Shown here piece after piece: positions 52,937 to 62,939 of a stretch of 64,000 bases of DNA. The translations under genes and the position numbers were made by a program. Within the stretch, counting starts at the first letter, position 1. Every line of letters begins with the position of its first letter. This DNA is from Flagellimonas okinawensis (GTDB lineage Bacteria; Bacteroidota; Bacteroidia; Flavobacteriales; Flavobacteriaceae). The stretch spans positions 310,001 through 374,000 of the forward strand of contig NZ_JARFVA010000002.1 of the NCBI RefSeq assembly GCF_029194005.1, written 5' to 3'. The notes below the pieces were generated by a model. The model searched no databases and was not told the origin of the DNA. It worked only from the letters and a program-made list of their open reading frames with translations.

Positions 52937-55669
52937 TCAATCTACTTTTTCAGTAAGGGGAACTGCTACATTGCAGATTTCACTTATCAATTGGAACAGA
53001 TAATTTTCAAAGGTTGCAAGGGTATCCGAATGTATTCGGGTATCCTTGTCCTCTGAAAATGGGAACAGGCCTTTACCTAAATGCTTAAATGAAATGATTC
53101 CCGCCTGTAGGTCGCTAACTCCATGTTTTTTGGAGTACAGATAAGCGTAGCACAGCAATTGAAAAGCTTTGCTCTTATCGTAATCAGAAGTGAGGGCTTC
53201 CCAATCCGTTATTTTCACGTTTTTGGCCTCAACCTTACCTGTTTTGTAGTCAATGATGCGTACGGTACCATCAAATAGGTCCACACGATCTAAAGTACCT
53301 TTGAGTTTGATAGGAAATTCTAACCCAGGCACGGTAATCAATTCTTCGTAGCGTTCCTCGAGCGCCAATATTTTTATTTCGTGACGCTTAAGCTGTTTGA
53401 TTTCATCGTCCAAAAAGTTATGCAGGTATTTTAGGATCACGTTGTACACCAACAGAAACTTTCCTTTGGAAATATCAACCCCGGATAGGTTCTTGGTAAA
53501 ATGTTGTTGAACCACTTCTGGCACCTCTTTTTTAAGGGTTTTAATGTGTTCTTGGGTTAGGATCTGGTCGATTAACGGGGTGTAAAGTTGCTCCAAACTA
53601 TCATGAATGATGGTCCCGAAGGTATTGGCCGCAATATTTTCCTCTACTTCCTCCAAATCATTGATCTTAAGAATATTTCTCGTGTAAAAATCAATAGGAT
53701 TTTTAATGTAGTTGGTCAGTGATGTCGGCGAGAATCCATTTTGTGCAAATGCCCATAGATCTTCCATAAACTGTGAATCCTTTTCAATTTGGAGTAGTGG
53801 TTTTGAATCAATGGAAATGTTGGGCGTTGCAATGGTATGCGTAATCTGTGGTTTTAAGTTTTTATCCGTCAATAATTGGGTGATCAAACGACTCTTTTCT
53901 CCACCTTCCAGTACATCGGGTTCTGTGTTGTAGGTAATGTAAATGTTCTTTGCTCGTTGAATCAATCTGTAAAAGTGATAGACGTAGATGGCATCTTTTT
54001 CTTTGTAAGTAGGTAGCCCATAGTCTCGTTTTACATCAAAAGGGATAAAGGAGTTGTTGGATTTTCCGGACGGAAGAATGCCTTCGTTTACTGAGGTAAT
54101 GATAACGGTCTCAAAATCCAGGTTTCTACTTTCCAGCATCCCCATGATTTGAAATCCAGTCAATGGCTGACCAATAAAATCCAAAGTTTCCATATTGGCC
54201 AATTGTTTGAATAAATTTTTGATGGATTTGAGCTCGCCCATAAAATCTACCTTGTCTAAATACTGCTTCAATTGATTGAAAAGCGCATAAAACCGATATA
54301 AATATTCCAATTCGAGCGCGTTTTTTTCTTCCTGATAGATTGTTTTTAAATGATCGATCAAAAATAGGCAGTTGCTGATCCACCCTGTTGCCGATAAGGT
54401 CTTGTTCGGAAAAATGATGGACAATAATTCGTTGGCTTCGGGATATTTTTGGAGCCTCTCTGTATCGATGTACAGTATATTGCCCTCTTTAATATCTGTG
54501 GATAAACGCTGCGCAAAGTTTCCTTGGTTTTCGGAGGATAGCTTAATAGTATAAGGATTGGCGATAAATTCCAAAACCCGTTTAAAAAACCAACCGCGAT
54601 CTGAAACATGGAGATGTAGTTCCAAGAAGTTCACAAAAAAAGAATACAGTACTGTTTTGTTCAAGGGCATTCCCATAGTGATATTCACTTCTGGGATAGT
54701 ACTTGGAACAGCATTGAGCATTGGGTTGAGCAAAGTTTCGTCTGCCAAAACCAATGCTGTTTTACTAAGGTCGATTTCTTCCTTCTCACCCATCTCTTGC
54801 AATAGTTGGCCCACATATTTAGTTTGTGATATGCTTTTGGGAACTCCTGTAATTGTGATATTCTTGTTTTGAAGAAAGTTGTCCTGTGGCTCTATGGTGT
54901 GTCCATGTTTATAATAAGGCCAATTATATTGATAATCCCTTATAAACAAGCCGGCATCATGTATGGGGTCTTTCAAAAAATAGGAGTCGATATCCCAATA
55001 GATGTGTGCATTCCCTTGTTCCAGATAATGCTGGATAATGGAGGATTCGGCAGCGTTCAATGCATTAAAGCCAATAAAAACGATGGGTTCGGTACTGGTT
55101 TTTTGTTTTGCTCCAGATTGAATCGCTTTTACGGCCTCACGTTGAATCAATCCTTGATAACCTCTTTTTTGTTGCAGTAAAGCAGCATAGAAATTGTTGT
55201 ATATAATTTCCAGATTCTTCCATAGCTGTAAATAATTCTCGACCAGCTCCGATTTTTCTTTGCTGGCGGACCAGTGGTTGATTTCCTTGATGGCGGATAG
55301 ATAATTTAGAATATCTTCTGCAGGGATGAGGTAACCATCAATTTCGTTGAAGTCCTGCAACAATGTCTGTCCCCAATTGATGAAGGAAGCAAAATCATCG
55401 GAATCTTCAATTTGGGATTCTTTATAGACCTTAAAAAGGAGCAGTAACAAATCAATGTTGGAAGCTAAATTGAGATCGGAAAGCTCTCCGATAAACTCCT
55501 GTATGGAAACAACTTCCGGACTGAATATGTTTTTCTCCAGCCTATTGGCAATATGTTTTTTTAAGAAGGTTCCCGATCTTTTACTGGGGAGCACAAAAGT
55601 ACATTTGGAAATGTCCAATTCTTTGTTGTGGAGATCATCCAGTACATATGCTAGGAAGGTATTATGCAT
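52937..55669 (-). CDS. AddB-like PD-(D/E)XK nuclease family protein
   Basis: 910 residues. The N-terminal two thirds resemble an inactive helicase scaffold: the Walker A position reads VLPSKRSGTFLKKH, lacking GKT. The C-terminal nuclease domain (about 790-830) has GTLDRVD and IIDYKTGK, the catalytic D and DxK, followed by QLLCYAYLY. The cysteine cluster that holds an Fe-S site in Bacillus AddB is not evident. It probably partners with the helicase/nuclease at 58422 for double-strand break resection; the two are separated by ompA and kbl. Confidence 0.88.
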   Translation of the reverse strand: MHNTFLAYVLDDLHNKELDISKCTFVLPSKRSGTFLKKHIANRLEKNIFSPEVVSIQEFIGELSDLNLASNIDLLLLLFKVYKESQIEDSDDFASFINWGQTLLQDFNEIDGYLIPAEDILNYLSAIKEINHWSASKEKSELVENYLQLWKNLEIIYNNFYAALLQQKRGYQGLIQREAVKAIQSGAKQKTSTEPIVFIGFNALNAAESSIIQHYLEQGNAHIYWDIDSYFLKDPIHDAGLFIRDYQYNWPYYKHGHTIEPQDNFLQNKNITITGVPKSISQTKYVGQLLQEMGEKEEIDLSKTALVLADETLLNPMLNAVPSTIPEVNITMGMPLNKTVLYSFFVNFLELHLHVSDRGWFFKRVLEFIANPYTIKLSSENQGNFAQRLSTDIKEGNILYIDTERLQKYPEANELLSIIFPNKTLSATGWISNCLFLIDHLKTIYQEEKNALELEYLYRFYALFNQLKQYLDKVDFMGELKSIKNLFKQLANMETLDFIGQPLTGFQIMGMLESRNLDFETVIITSVNEGILPSGKSNNSFIPFDVKRDYGLPTYKEKDAIYVYHFYRLIQRAKNIYITYNTEPDVLEGGEKSRLITQLLTDKNLKPQITHTIATPNISIDSKPLLQIEKDSQFMEDLWAFAQNGFSPTSLTNYIKNPIDFYTRNILKINDLEEVEENIAANTFGTIIHDSLEQLYTPLIDQILTQEHIKTLKKEVPEVVQQHFTKNLSGVDISKGKFLLVYNVILKYLHNFLDDEIKQLKRHEIKILALEERYEELITVPGLEFPIKLKGTLDRVDLFDGTVRIIDYKTGKVEAKNVKITDWEALTSDYDKSKAFQLLCYAYLYSKKHGVSDLQAGIISFKHLGKGLFPFSEDKDTRIHSDTLATFENYLFQLISEICNVAVPLTEKVD

Positions 55670-55674
55670 GGATT

Positions 55675-55710
55675 AAAAATAAAAAAGGCCCCGCATTTGC
55701 GGAGCCTTTT
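55675..55710 (-). terminator. intrinsic terminator of the OmpA gene
   Basis: A stem of about 13 bp (AAAAAGGC... / ...GCCTTTTT with a GCGG core) is followed on the minus strand by TATTTTT. It lies directly before the start of the AddB-like gene. Confidence 0.8.
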
Positions 55711-55731
55711 TCTAGAAAACTTTGTTTCTAA

Positions 55732-57090
55732 TTATTTTACCAAGTTGATTTCAACTCTTCTGTTCTGTGCTCTACCAGCTCTTGTGTTGTTAGTGGCGAT
55801 TGGCTTAGCCTCACCGTAACCGATAGCAGTCAACCTGTCAGAAGCGATACCTTTGTCGATCAAGAAATCTCTAACAGAGTTAGCTCTTTTCTCAGAAAGC
55901 TCTTGGTTCAATTTTTCGCTACCTACGCTGTCAGTGTGACCTTCTACAGTAAACTTAGCGTTAGGATACTCGTTCAAGATTTGGATGATGTCAACCATTA
56001 CAGAAGTAGATTCTGCTTTGATAGAAGACTTACCAGTGTCGAACAAGATAGTTCTAGCGTAATCGTTCAATTGTTTCTGAACTTCTTCAGTTACTTCAGG
56101 ACAACCGTTGTTTGCAACAGTACCAGCGATTTCTGGACATTGATCGTCTTTGTCAAGTACACCGTCACCATCAGTATCAGGCCATGGGCATCCTTTGTTC
56201 TCAGCAGGACCTGCTTCGTTTGGACACTCATCGTCTTTATCGGCAATACCATCACCGTCTGCATCAGGACAACCAGCTAGAGCAGGAAGACCTGGAGTGC
56301 TTGGACATGCATCATCTTTATCAGCAACACCGTCACCGTCAGAATCAGGACATCCGTTCATTTCTTTAGAACCAGCTACGTTAGGACAAGCGTCTTTAGC
56401 ATCTTCGATACCGTCACCGTCAGAATCAGGACATCCGTTGAAAGCTTCAAGACCAGCTACTTCTGGACAAGCATCGTCTTTGTCGTAGATACCGTCACCA
56501 TCTGTATCAGTTCCACCAAATTTGATGCTGATACCAGCAGAATGTTGGAAGTGAGAGATCAAGTAATCTTCGAAAGCGTGCTTGTATTGAGTTTGTACAG
56601 TGAAACCAAGGTTGTCGGAAAACCAGAAGTTAAGACCAACACCACCATTTACAGTACCAGCTCCGATTTCATCAACCCAAGTATAACCACCACCTACTTC
56701 TACGAAAGGATCTACAGTAGTGTTTTTAAGGATGTTGTACTTAATAGTACCATCGATAGCATAGTGAGAAAGATCGTCAACTTCGAAATCACCGATTTTC
56801 TCGATTCTGTTCAAAGATCCTCTTGCACCTACAGAGAAACCATCACCAATGTATTTGGAAACGGATACGTAAGATACAGAAGGCAAAATGTTCCAGTGAT
56901 CGGAAACATTAAAATACTCATCGAACAAAGTTGTGCTAGAGTAAGGATTGTCACTATCGTTAGTAGGATAAGCGTCTATTGCATTCACCCCAATGCTAAC
57001 TTGCCAGGGATTATTTTCGTCTTGCGCTTGTATGCTGTTGATCCCTACAAATACAAGAGCAACAACCAATAATTTGCTAAGATGTTTCAT
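55732..57090 (-). CDS. OmpA family outer-membrane protein with thrombospondin type 3 repeats
   Basis: 452 residues from MKHLSK (an ATG two codons upstream is equally open). The signal peptide ends near SIQAQ. An eight-strand-type beta-barrel (about 25-200) is followed by five calcium-binding type 3 repeats with DxDGDGxxDxDDxCP cores, then a C-terminal OmpA peptidoglycan-binding domain with [20 protein letters not shown] and RRVEINLVK. It anchors the outer membrane to the wall. It has a perfect consensus promoter and its own terminator, fitting a highly expressed monocistronic gene. Confidence 0.96.
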   Translation of the reverse strand: MKHLSKLLVVALVFVGINSIQAQDENNPWQVSIGVNAIDAYPTNDSDNPYSSTTLFDEYFNVSDHWNILPSVSYVSVSKYIGDGFSVGARGSLNRIEKIGDFEVDDLSHYAIDGTIKYNILKNTTVDPFVEVGGGYTWVDEIGAGTVNGGVGLNFWFSDNLGFTVQTQYKHAFEDYLISHFQHSAGISIKFGGTDTDGDGIYDKDDACPEVAGLEAFNGCPDSDGDGIEDAKDACPNVAGSKEMNGCPDSDGDGVADKDDACPSTPGLPALAGCPDADGDGIADKDDECPNEAGPAENKGCPWPDTDGDGVLDKDDQCPEIAGTVANNGCPEVTEEVQKQLNDYARTILFDTGKSSIKAESTSVMVDIIQILNEYPNAKFTVEGHTDSVGSEKLNQELSEKRANSVRDFLIDKGIASDRLTAIGYGEAKPIATNNTRAGRAQNRRVEINLVK

Positions 57091-57124
57091 GCTCAAAATT
57101 TTAAGTTTAAGTGTTTATCAGCAG

Positions 57125-57156
57125 CAAATGTAAGTTGTTAAGACTTATTAACAAAA
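57125..57156 (-). promoter_or_regulatory. promoter of the OmpA gene
   Basis: On the minus strand TTTTG, 19 bases, then TACATTTG followed by C, an exact Bacteroidota consensus. The predicted leader is about 25-30 bases. Confidence 0.8.
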
Positions 57157-57213
57157 TCTAAATTTCTTTTTTTTTGACTCATTTGCCAGAAGAATTGCTG
57201 CATTTCATCGAAT

Positions 57214-58407
57214 TTAGATGACCTTTAACGACTTTCCTACCTTTATAAAGGCATTGATCGCTTTGTCCAAGTGTTCTTTTTCATGGGCAGCTGATAGCTG
57301 TACACGAATCCTTGCTTTGTCCTTGGGAACTACGGGGTAAAAGAATCCGATAACATAGATTCCCTCTTCCAACAGCATATCTGCCATGTTTTGAGAGAGC
57401 TTTGCATCGTATAGCATTACTGGAACAATCGCGGAATCACCATCGATTATATCAAAGCCTGCCTCTTTCATTCCTTTTTTAAAGTACTCTGTATTCCTTT
57501 GGAGCTTATCCCTTAAAGAGGTGTCGGTATCCAACATATCAAACACCTTTATCGAAGCACCTACAATGGCAGGGGCAAGGGAATTGGAGAACAGATAGGG
57601 CCTGGATCGCTGACGAAGTATTTCAATGATCTCTTTTTTGCCCGTGGTATATCCGCCCATGGCACCTCCCAAGGCTTTACCCAATGTACCTGTTATTATA
57701 TCGATTCGGTCCATAACCCCCTTTTCCTCCAAGGTACCTCGACCTGTTTCGCCAATAAAACCTGCTGCATGGCACTCGTCTATCATAACCATGGCATCGT
57801 ATTTATCGGCTAGGTCACAAATTTTGTCCAAAGGAGCTACAAGGCCGTCCATGGAGAAAACGCCATCCGTGACTATGATCTTAAAACGTGCTCCATCGGC
57901 AATACTTTGTTTCAAGTTTTCTTCGAGATCGGTCATATCATTATTGGCATACCTGTAACGCTTGGCCTTGCACAAACGAACCCCATCTATAATGGAAGCA
58001 TGGTTCAAGGAATCCGATATAATGGCATCCTCTGCGGTAAGCAAGGGTTCAAAGACCCCTCCGTTGGCATCAAAAGCGGCGGCATATAATATGGTATCCT
58101 CCGTTCCATAGAAATCTGCGATTTTCTGTTCCAGTTCTTTATGGATATCCTGGGTCCCACATATAAATCTAACCGAGGACATTCCAAAGCCATGGGTATC
58201 CATGGTGTCTTTGGCAGCTTGGATTACATCAGGGTGGGAAGAAAGCCCCAAGTAATTGTTTGCACAAAAATTGATGACTTCCTCTCCCGTAGAGATCTTT
58301 ATAACGGCCCCTTGTGGCGAGGTAATGATCCGTTCTTTTTTAAATAGGCCTGCTTCTTCAATATCTTGCAACTCTTTGGCCAAATGTTCTTTTATTTTTC
58401 CGTACAT
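57214..58407 (-). CDS. kbl: glycine C-acetyltransferase (2-amino-3-ketobutyrate CoA ligase)
   Basis: A 397-residue PLP enzyme of the alpha-oxoamine synthase family. The PLP lysine is in [14 protein letters not shown], the His/Asp pair in DECHAAGF and [10 protein letters not shown], and the N-terminal [14 protein letters not shown] is diagnostic. It cleaves 2-amino-3-ketobutyrate to glycine and acetyl-CoA in threonine breakdown. No threonine dehydrogenase is adjacent. The start lies 14 bases after the AddA-like gene, implying co-transcription with DNA repair by proximity only. Confidence 0.94.
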   Translation of the reverse strand: MYGKIKEHLAKELQDIEEAGLFKKERIITSPQGAVIKISTGEEVINFCANNYLGLSSHPDVIQAAKDTMDTHGFGMSSVRFICGTQDIHKELEQKIADFYGTEDTILYAAAFDANGGVFEPLLTAEDAIISDSLNHASIIDGVRLCKAKRYRYANNDMTDLEENLKQSIADGARFKIIVTDGVFSMDGLVAPLDKICDLADKYDAMVMIDECHAAGFIGETGRGTLEEKGVMDRIDIITGTLGKALGGAMGGYTTGKKEIIEILRQRSRPYLFSNSLAPAIVGASIKVFDMLDTDTSLRDKLQRNTEYFKKGMKEAGFDIIDGDSAIVPVMLYDAKLSQNMADMLLEEGIYVIGFFYPVVPKDKARIRVQLSAAHEKEHLDKAINAFIKVGKSLKVI

Positions 58408-58421
58408 AATCTTAATTAGCT

Positions 58422-61400
58422 TTATACAAAAATAGGGTCTATTTCTTGGTCAATATAAACAATAATGGATTGTTTGATTTTAAAATCCATATCTCTCAAA
58501 ATATCTGCGTAATTGGCAATCTGTTCCTTGTGCTTTGGCGACGGTTTCCCAGTTTTGTAATCTATGATGGTGGCCTCGTTTCCGGAGATCACAATTCTAT
58601 CTGGACGAAGGGAACGACCATCCGTTGTCAAGATCTCCCTTTCATTTAAAACCTCAAGGTCGTCCATGTACAGGTCTTTTAGTTTGGGATGGTTCACCAC
58701 GGCCATTATTTTTTGTTTGATGTCGCCTGCCGCTGCTTGTGGAAAATGGCCTTCGATTTCCAAGCGTTCCAAAATTGCATCAACATCGGTCACCGTTTCA
58801 ACCTCGCTAAGTGCATAATGGATCACATTTCCCATTTCAATGGCCTCCATGCGCTCATCGTCCCACAAACGACCTGACTTTGTTGATATCTTAAAACCGG
58901 TATCATCTTTAGGTCGGGTAACATAACGGATATGATTTTCGAAAGACTCCAAGGGAACTACCGCTGATTCTTTTGATGGAAATGTTCCGATAGCATAAAC
59001 ACCACTTTCATTTTCAGAAATCCCTTTTTGTTGCACGTACCATTGGAAAAGGTCGGAGTAGGATGTGGCGTTTTCAATTGAAGCTACATCTTTCTTGGGA
59101 GTTTCTGAAAGTACAAAGAGCCCTTTTACGGGACGGGTAAGTGCTACGTAGAGTACGTTCATGGAATCCAACAAGGTTTTTTGTTCTTCGGCCATATATT
59201 TCTGTTGGGCCACCTCGTTGTATTCCATCATATCCTTATTGTTATTGATCAAAAACTCGTGTAGCCCCAACGTCTCATCACTGGTAGTGGCGGGCACCCA
59301 AGTTTTCTTTTTCTTTCGCTTGTCGTCCAAAATGGCATTGGCAAAAGGGAAGATCACAAAGGGGAACTCCAGTCCCTTTGCTTTGTGAATGGTCATAATT
59401 TTTACTGCATCCACACCATCGGGAGCAGCAATGGAAAGGGACTCTTTTTTTACTTCCCAATAATTAAGGAAGGCATACACACTGGGTCCTTCCCTTTTTT
59501 CAAAATCGAGCACTTCGTCCATTAAGAATGATATATGTGCTACAGAACCTTCGTACAGTTCAAATTGTACTATTGCGGTTTCCAGTATGGTCAATACCGG
59601 TTCACTTTTTAAATCTTTTATGATGAAGTTGTATTCAGAGGCCAAGAATGATTCAATATCCACTAAGTGTTTACTGATGAAGTGGTGCTTGCCTTTTTCG
59701 TTAGGGCATAGATACATTAATATATGGTATGCCGCTTCACGGTCTTTTGCGTTCTCGAAGATTCGGAGCATCGACACCAAAAAAATGACCTTTTCATTTT
59801 TTGCAAGCAAAAGAGCATCCGAAGAAATGATGGGGATGTTCTGCTGTGCCAAAAAATCCGCCAGCAGCATTCCTTTTTTGTTATCGCGCACCAACACGCA
59901 GATATCGGAATAGGGATGATTTTTCGAAACTATGTGCTGGATGGACTTTAAGGTTTCTTCGCAATAGACCTCATCTTTGTCCGCTACATCAGCATCCAGA
60001 AAGGATATTTGAACAAAGCCTCCGGGCTTGTTGTTTGTTTTTTGATGGGAATCGTTTAAAAAAAGATCTCGATAATCCTGATTGCCGAGCACGGGTGCAG
60101 TTTCCGTGAAAAAACCATTGTTAAAGTTGACGATTTCATCAGAACTCCGCCAGTTGGTGTCCAGCGAATAGGTATTCTGCTCCACGGCAAATGGGTGAGA
60201 CCTTCCATTGATCAGGTTAAGGAATTGTTCGGCACGCCCCCCCCGCCAACGATAAATGGCCTGCTTTACGTCCCCAACCAAAAACAGGGAGCCGCGTTCG
60301 TGCCTTTCGTCCTCGCTTTCCAGGGCATTACCAATAAGGGGGACCAAGTTTTCCCATTGCATTTTGGAGGTATCCTGGAACTCATCAATAAAATAATGAC
60401 GGTATTTTTCGCCCATCCGTTCGTAAATAAAAGGTACAGGTTGATTTTTGATTTCTTTGGACAGAATCGCGTTCAGTGAGGAAATGGGAATAATGTCCCT
60501 GTCCAGTTCAATGTTTTTGATCTCTTTGGCGATTTCGTTCAAGACTGTCATCGGCACTATGTTGCCATATATATTTTGGAGATAGCTGTGCCGATACACT
60601 AATTGTTTTATGGAGAGATAGTTTTCCAAAATGGTCATGGCCAGTTGTGTCACATCCCGTTTGTCGCTCGCTTTGAGCAACTTTCCTTCTGCTAGATTTG
60701 GCTCTAAGGTTTTACTGGTATAAAGATTCTTTGGGCTGAACTCCCCATCGATCATTTTTTTAAAATGATTTGGCAAGGTTTTTCTGGGAAAATCGGTGAA
60801 CTCAAACCCTTGAACTTGTATTTCCTGAAGCACAGTTTGAGCCTTTTGCACGACTGTTTCTTCAATTGCCTTGCTTTCTGATGCTATCCGCTTTTGGATG
60901 TCCTGAAAATCTCCGATGGACTTATCACGCAAGGGAGTTATATGCGCTGAATGATTTTCTTGGAACAGTAATGTGCCAATTTCGATCAGGTCGTATGTGA
61001 TGTTCCAACTTTTAGCCTCATCGATTTTTTCAAGGGAAAAGGCGATAAGGACCTCGGTAAGCTTTTCATCATTGCCTGCTCTTTCCAGTAATCGTCCCAC
61101 CGCTTCTTCCAACAAAAGATCCAGATTTAGTTCCACTTCAAAATTTTGGGAGAGGTGAAGATCGCGGGCAAAAGTTTTTATGATTTTATGATTGAACTTG
61201 TCAATCGTTGAAATTTCAAAAAAGGAATAGTTGTGAAGTATCCGCTTTAACATAAGTTGTGAGCGCTCCCGCAATTGTGCTTCGGTGAGGGAGAGTTCAT
61301 CACAAAGTGATCGGAACAGATCTTTCTGCTTTTCAGGAACCTTATCTTGGCCAAAGGCGAACAAGTTGTCCAATATCCTGGTCTTCATTTCATCAACCGC

Positions 61401-61547
61401 CTTATTGGTAAATGTGATGGCCAAAATCTGACGGAATTTTATCGTAGAACTATGGGAGAGCAGTAGGGTAAGGTAGGCTTTGGCAAGGGCATAGGTCTTG
61501 CCAGAACCTGCAGATGCACTATATATTTTAAAATTAGACCCTTCCAA
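58422..61547 (-). CDS. AddA-like UvrD/REP helicase with C-terminal nuclease domain
   Basis: A 1041-residue SF1A helicase. Motif I (Walker A) is [15 protein letters not shown] near the N-terminus, motif [13 protein letters not shown], motif [20 protein letters not shown], motif IV region [12 protein letters not shown], motif [16 protein letters not shown], and motif [14 protein letters not shown]. The C-terminus has a RecB-type nuclease with SLRPDRIVI and [10 protein letters not shown]. It resembles AddA and presumably works with the AddB-like protein encoded 2.8 kb downstream. Confidence 0.93.
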   Translation of the reverse strand: MEGSNFKIYSASAGSGKTYALAKAYLTLLLSHSSTIKFRQILAITFTNKAVDEMKTRILDNLFAFGQDKVPEKQKDLFRSLCDELSLTEAQLRERSQLMLKRILHNYSFFEISTIDKFNHKIIKTFARDLHLSQNFEVELNLDLLLEEAVGRLLERAGNDEKLTEVLIAFSLEKIDEAKSWNITYDLIEIGTLLFQENHSAHITPLRDKSIGDFQDIQKRIASESKAIEETVVQKAQTVLQEIQVQGFEFTDFPRKTLPNHFKKMIDGEFSPKNLYTSKTLEPNLAEGKLLKASDKRDVTQLAMTILENYLSIKQLVYRHSYLQNIYGNIVPMTVLNEIAKEIKNIELDRDIIPISSLNAILSKEIKNQPVPFIYERMGEKYRHYFIDEFQDTSKMQWENLVPLIGNALESEDERHERGSLFLVGDVKQAIYRWRGGRAEQFLNLINGRSHPFAVEQNTYSLDTNWRSSDEIVNFNNGFFTETAPVLGNQDYRDLFLNDSHQKTNNKPGGFVQISFLDADVADKDEVYCEETLKSIQHIVSKNHPYSDICVLVRDNKKGMLLADFLAQQNIPIISSDALLLAKNEKVIFLVSMLRIFENAKDREAAYHILMYLCPNEKGKHHFISKHLVDIESFLASEYNFIIKDLKSEPVLTILETAIVQFELYEGSVAHISFLMDEVLDFEKREGPSVYAFLNYWEVKKESLSIAAPDGVDAVKIMTIHKAKGLEFPFVIFPFANAILDDKRKKKKTWVPATTSDETLGLHEFLINNNKDMMEYNEVAQQKYMAEEQKTLLDSMNVLYVALTRPVKGLFVLSETPKKDVASIENATSYSDLFQWYVQQKGISENESGVYAIGTFPSKESAVVPLESFENHIRYVTRPKDDTGFKISTKSGRLWDDERMEAIEMGNVIHYALSEVETVTDVDAILERLEIEGHFPQAAAGDIKQKIMAVVNHPKLKDLYMDDLEVLNEREILTTDGRSLRPDRIVISGNEATIIDYKTGKPSPKHKEQIANYADILRDMDFKIKQSIIVYIDQEIDPIFV

Positions 61548-61667
61548 GGATGTTTTTCCTGCAAAATAAGGATTCCTTGCCTGATGTTAACATGGTTTTA
61601 GCGGAATATAAATGTTAAAATCCGTATTTTTACACAAATCGATTAATAACCTAAAAAAAGAAAAAAT

Positions 61668-62276
61668 ATGGCTTTTGAATTACCTAAATTACCGTATGCG
61701 TACGATGCATTGGAACCTCATATAGATGCTAGGACCATGGAAATACACCATACCAAGCACCACAACGGCTACACAACAAAATTGAACGGAGCCATTGAAG
61801 GAACTGATTTGGAAGGAAAGTCCATCGACGAAATTCTTTCCGGTCTGGATATGTCCAACGCTGCCGTTAGAAACAATGGTGGAGGATTCTTTAACCACTG
61901 CCTGTTTTGGGAAGTAATGTCTCCAAACGGTGGAGGAACTCCTTCCGGTGAGTTGGCTACTGCTATTGATGATGCTTTTGGATCTTTTGATGCGTTCAAG
62001 GAAAAATTCGCTTCAGCTGCGGCGACGCAGTTCGGTTCCGGATGGGCCTGGTTGTGTGTTCACAAAGGTGGAAAAGTTGACATTTGTTCAACTCCGAACC
62101 AAGATAACCCGATTATGCCGGGAGTTGGTTGTGGTGGATATCCAATTTTGGGCTTGGATGTATGGGAACATGCATACTATTTGAATTACCAAAACAAGCG
62201 CCCGGATTACATTTCTGCATTCTTTAATGTGATCAATTGGGACAAAGTTTCCGAAAATTACGCTGCTAGTAAATAA
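61668..62276 (+). CDS. sodA: superoxide dismutase, Mn-type by sequence
   Basis: 202 residues. The metal ligands are in [12 protein letters not shown] (first His), [13 protein letters not shown] (second His) and [12 protein letters not shown] (Asp and His). The glycine in NGGGFFNH and the glutamine in STPNQDNP are the positions that favour manganese over iron in this family, so Mn-type is preferred; cambialistic use is possible. No signal peptide, so it is cytoplasmic. A strong terminator follows. Confidence 0.95.
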   Translation: MAFELPKLPYAYDALEPHIDARTMEIHHTKHHNGYTTKLNGAIEGTDLEGKSIDEILSGLDMSNAAVRNNGGGFFNHCLFWEVMSPNGGGTPSGELATAIDDAFGSFDAFKEKFASAAATQFGSGWAWLCVHKGGKVDICSTPNQDNPIMPGVGCGGYPILGLDVWEHAYYLNYQNKRPDYISAFFNVINWDKVSENYAASK

Positions 62277-62299
62277 AAACTAGTTGGCCAAAACATATG

Positions 62300-62330
62300 A
62301 AAGCCGTGCACACTGTGCACGGCTTTTTTG
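62300..62330 (+). terminator. intrinsic terminator of sodA
   Basis: The stem AGCCGTGCAC / GTGCACGGCT is followed by six T, 25 bases after the sodA stop. Confidence 0.88.
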
Positions 62331-62350
62331 TTTTTGTTTTTTCTAAAATA

Positions 62351-62421
62351 GAAAAGGGCGAGGAAGCCCTCACCCTTTTCGTCCCAAATCTTACCATAAA
62401 CTTAACCTACTTATGCTATGG
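62351..62421 (+). ncRNA. structured repeat unit 1 (hairpin plus 39-base core), possible Flavo-1-like RNA
   Basis: The hairpin 62351-62380 (GAAAAGGG ... CCCTTTTC with one internal mismatch) is followed after two bases by the core 62383-62421, which begins CCCAAATCTTACC and ends TTATGCTATGG. It has one base difference (ATAAAC for ATGAAC) from the other two cores. Strand is uncertain. Resemblance to the flavobacterial Flavo-1 RNA class is from memory and unverified. Confidence 0.5.
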
Positions 62422-62544
62422 CGAGACTAAAATACTGGTATTGTGTAAAATAACAAAGGGTTTTAAAAAATATTTTGCGTTTTAAAAGAAAATGAAAACG
62501 TGCAGTTCATCGATAAAATGGATAAAACCTTGGTAGTCAAACAT

Positions 62545-62614
62545 AAAGAAGCCGGAGCATGCTCCGGCTTCTTTCCCCAAATCTTACCATGAACTTAACC
62601 TACTTATGCTATGG
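62545..62614 (+). ncRNA. structured repeat unit 2 (hairpin plus 39-base core), possible Flavo-1-like RNA
   Basis: The hairpin 62545-62574 is a perfect palindrome (AAAGAAGCCGGAGC / GCTCCGGCTTCTTT with a central AT). The core 62576-62614 is identical to that of unit 3. Stem sequence differs entirely from units 1 and 3 while its pairing and distance to the core are kept. Confidence 0.5.
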
Positions 62615-62763
62615 TTCTCCAAATGTAAGGCAAGCTGGTTTTTGAAAAACAAGTTTTCGGATGAAAGCCCCCAAAATTGGTTGAAGTGTTTAAATGGTCC
62701 AATGAATTGATAAATGTCAAGAAATCCTTGCTCTGCGGTCTTTTCGAGAAAAGTGTGGAAAAT

Positions 62764-62834
62764 AAAAAAGGTGGAATAGCTTCCACCTTTTTTGCCCCAA
62801 ATCTTACCATGAACTTAACCTACTTATGCTATGG
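62764..62834 (+). ncRNA. structured repeat unit 3 (hairpin plus 39-base core), possible Flavo-1-like RNA
   Basis: The hairpin 62764-62793 (AAAAAAGGTGGAA / TTCCACCTTTTTT) is followed after two bases by the core 62796-62834. The stem ends in T-rich tracts on both strands, so it could also terminate transcription. It lies 106 bases downstream of the purF stop on the opposite reading sense. Confidence 0.5.
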
Positions 62835-62939
62835 CAGATACTAAAGTAGGATTGCGGGTTACTGTTTGTATAAAAACCCGCTGTTCTGCTAGTTTCATCG
62901 ATAAAGTGCACATATTGCGCCCTTTTTCTATATGGTTGA

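Larger units (their letters stand above)
62277..62939. other. 663-base non-coding region between sodA and purF
   Basis: It contains the sodA terminator, then three tandem hairpin-plus-core units (entered separately) with start-to-start periods of about 193 and 220 bases. Shorter shared strings recur after copies 1 and 3 (ACTAAARTA and TTCATCGATAAARTG), so the ancestral unit was about 200 bases. The only ORFs here translate the repeat and are not credible genes. Confidence 0.85.

Noticed and set aside
56150..56488. Repetitive plus-strand ORF rich in Pro and Ser
   Set aside because: It is the complement of the type 3 repeats of the OmpA gene.
62297..62485. 62-codon plus-strand ORF after sodA
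   Set aside because: It runs through the terminator hairpin and repeat unit 1 and has no coding features.
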